Source of the DNA: Geothrix paludis
GTDB lineage: Bacteria > Acidobacteriota > Holophagae > Holophagales > Holophagaceae
Assembly (NCBI RefSeq): GCF_022808815.1
Contig: NZ_JAKZLC010000001.1
Location: forward strand, 682,001-746,000
DNA: 64,000 bases
Direction: 5' to 3'
Part shown: piece after piece, positions 61,903 through 64,000 of the stretch
Layout of the letters: every line of letters begins with the position of its first letter
How positions within the stretch are numbered: position 1 is the stretch's first letter
Made by a program: the position numbers and the translations under genes
The notes under the pieces: generated by a model
Databases searched by the model: none
Told to the model about the DNA's origin: nothing
Seen by the model: the letters and a program-made list of their open reading frames with translations, nothing else

Positions 61903-61948
61903 TGGGTCACGGGCGGATTGAATGCAATCGTCCAGATAGGAGCCAAAG

Positions 61949-62500
61949 ATGACCCAGATCTCCATCGTGTTCCACAGCGGCTACGGCCACACCAAGGTGC
62001 TGGCCGAGCAGGTCAAGGCCGGCGCCGAGACCGTGCCTGGCGCCAAGGCCACGCTCATCCCCGTCGAGGAAATCGAGGCGCACTGGGGGGACCTGGAGGC
62101 GGCGGATGCCATCGTCTTCGGCAGCCCCACCTACATGGGCAACGTGAGCGGCCCTTTCAAGACCTTCATGGACGCCAGCTCCAAGCCCTGGTACGAGCGC
62201 AAGTGGAAGGACAAGCTGGCGGCCGGATTCACCATCAGCGGCAGCCCCAGCGGCGACAAGCTGAACACCCTCCAGTCGCTGATGATCTTCGCCATGCAAC
62301 ACGGCATGGTGTGGATCGGCACGGCGGACCTGCCCGGCAGCGAGGAGGGCATCAACCGCCTGGGCAGCTTCAGCGGCCTGATGGCCCAGGCCGGCCAGGT
62401 GGCCCCTGAGGTCGAGCCCAACGAGGCGGACCGCAGGAGCGCGATGCGCCTGGGTCAGCGCCTGGCCGAAGCCTCCGTGCGCTGGGCCAAGGGCGCCTGA
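61949..62500 (+). CDS. Flavodoxin-family NAD(P)H-type reductase
   Basis: A 183-residue flavodoxin-fold protein similar to WrbA/NADPH-dependent FMN reductases. It shows the FMN phosphate loop 'IVFHSGYGHTKVLAEQVKAGAE', 'ADAIVFGSPTYMGNVSGPFKTFMDAS' and 'AGFTISGSPSGDKLNTLQSL'. It would reduce quinones or other electrophiles. It is divergent from the HxlR gene and has GGAG upstream (AGGAGCCAAAG ATG). Confidence 0.93.
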   Translation: MTQISIVFHSGYGHTKVLAEQVKAGAETVPGAKATLIPVEEIEAHWGDLEAADAIVFGSPTYMGNVSGPFKTFMDASSKPWYERKWKDKLAAGFTISGSPSGDKLNTLQSLMIFAMQHGMVWIGTADLPGSEEGINRLGSFSGLMAQAGQVAPEVEPNEADRRSAMRLGQRLAEASVRWAKGA

Positions 62501-62537
62501 CGAAGGCCACGGCGAGGCCGAAGCGATTGTCATGACC

Positions 62538-62574
62538 GGGAACCCCTCCAGATCCGTTAACCTGGAGGGGTCCC
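62538..62574. other. Stem-loop in the leader of trxA
   Basis: A GGGAACCCCTCCAG arm (62538-62551) pairs with CTGGAGGGGTCCC (62562-62574), with one bulged A and a 10-base loop. It ends 14 bases before the trxA start. There is no U-run, so it could be a leader structure or a weak terminator of the flavodoxin-like gene. Confidence 0.5.
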
Positions 62575-62588
62575 GCAGGAGCCTCCGA

Positions 62589-62909
62589 ATGTCCGATCTC
62601 ATCCAGCACCTGACCGACCAGACCTTCACCGAGGGCGTCGCCCATGGCTACACGGTGGTGGACTTCTGGGCCCCCTGGTGCGCGCCCTGCCGCGAGCTGG
62701 CTCCCCTCACCGAGACTCTGGCCGCGGAGCTCGCGGGCAAGGTCCGTTTCGCCAAACTGAACGTGGACGATTTCACCCCCCTCTCCGAGCAGTACGACGT
62801 CCTCAGCATGCCGACCCTGGTGATCTTCAAGGATGGCGAACCGATCGACCGGATCGTAGGCTCCATGCCCATCGACCAGCTGCGGACCCGCATCCAGCGG
62901 TCCATCTGA
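62589..62909 (+). CDS. trxA: Thioredoxin
   Basis: A 106-residue thioredoxin with the active site WCAPC (about residues 29-33) in 'YTVVDFWAPWCAPCRELAPLTETLAAELAG', the conserved 'FAKLNVDDFTPLSEQYDVLSMPTLVIFKDGE' including cis-Pro, and the usual C-terminal strand. The active site has CAPC rather than the common CGPC, which alters the redox potential. ATG at 62589 follows AGGAG; the frame opens earlier at 62532 but with no homology. Confidence 0.94.
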   Translation: MSDLIQHLTDQTFTEGVAHGYTVVDFWAPWCAPCRELAPLTETLAAELAGKVRFAKLNVDDFTPLSEQYDVLSMPTLVIFKDGEPIDRIVGSMPIDQLRTRIQRSI

Positions 62910-62941
62910 AGCTCATTCCCACATCTGAATCCGAGGTAACC

Positions 62942-64000
<1,059 letters not shown>

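Overview
The window is 64 kb of a GC-rich bacterial chromosome, densely packed with 68 protein genes that I can support. Two of these are cut by the window edges. Gene content points to a Gram-negative, mostly heterotrophic bacterium: an LPS-core-kinase-like protein, a CsgG-like secreted protein, a lipoprotein, bacillithiol genes and molybdenum hydroxylases. The style (glutaryl-CoA dehydrogenase, PATAN/DUF4388 and DUF1844 proteins, paired PTA-domain enzymes, a BshB-BshC pair, many ATGA/GTGA overlaps) is most like Acidobacteriota, perhaps the Holophagae/Geothrix group. That assignment is inference from gene style, not from a marker gene. I found no rRNA, tRNA, CRISPR array, prophage or insertion sequence. 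This is core chromosome with a few accessory stretches.

Region 1 (1-14 kb): the end of a transglutaminase/TPR protein, a short zinc-ribbon protein carrying a photoactive-yellow-protein-like PAS domain, a DUF302 protein, malic enzyme with a PTA domain (maeB), a YheT hydrolase, a beta-propeller-like repeat protein, a run of cysteine desulfurase, hydrolase and AlaX editing protein, rarA, two pirins, a universal stress protein and a patatin lipase. Region 2 (14-31 kb): glutaryl-CoA dehydrogenase, then a DUF1844-TPR-PATAN-tdk operon. Next come a TPR protein and xth, a metG operon ending in an ArsC/Spx-like gene, tag, two small secreted proteins, a ferredoxin and hydrolase pair, a CsgG-like protein, an HU/IHF protein and pepA. 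Several genes here end in long, perfect hairpin terminators.

Region 3 (30.5-46.5 kb): pabB, an HNH nuclease, and a long minus-strand cluster (aldehyde dehydrogenase, a small unknown gene, pta, purN, nnr, tsaE, rmuC). It continues with a MgtC/DUF4010 membrane protein, a bshC-bshB bacillithiol pair, a 745-residue orphan and tilS. Region 4 (46.5-54.5 kb): ftsH-folP-glmM-ftsW, tightly spaced, followed by a divergent DUF2344 protein, a KdkA-like kinase and an exported cyclophilin.

Region 5 (54.6-61.5 kb) is the most distinctive metabolic island. It holds two tandem small/large subunit pairs of exported (Tat-type) molybdenum hydroxylases, followed by XdhC and a MocA-type cytidylyltransferase, all on one strand. 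Region 6 (61.4-64 kb) is a redox-response cluster: an HxlR regulator with N-terminal cysteines, divergent from a flavodoxin-like protein, then thioredoxin, nitroreductase and an aldo/keto reductase. Two intergenic elements built from CACnAAG heptads (about 31975-32124 and 63621-63709) look like members of one dispersed repeat family.
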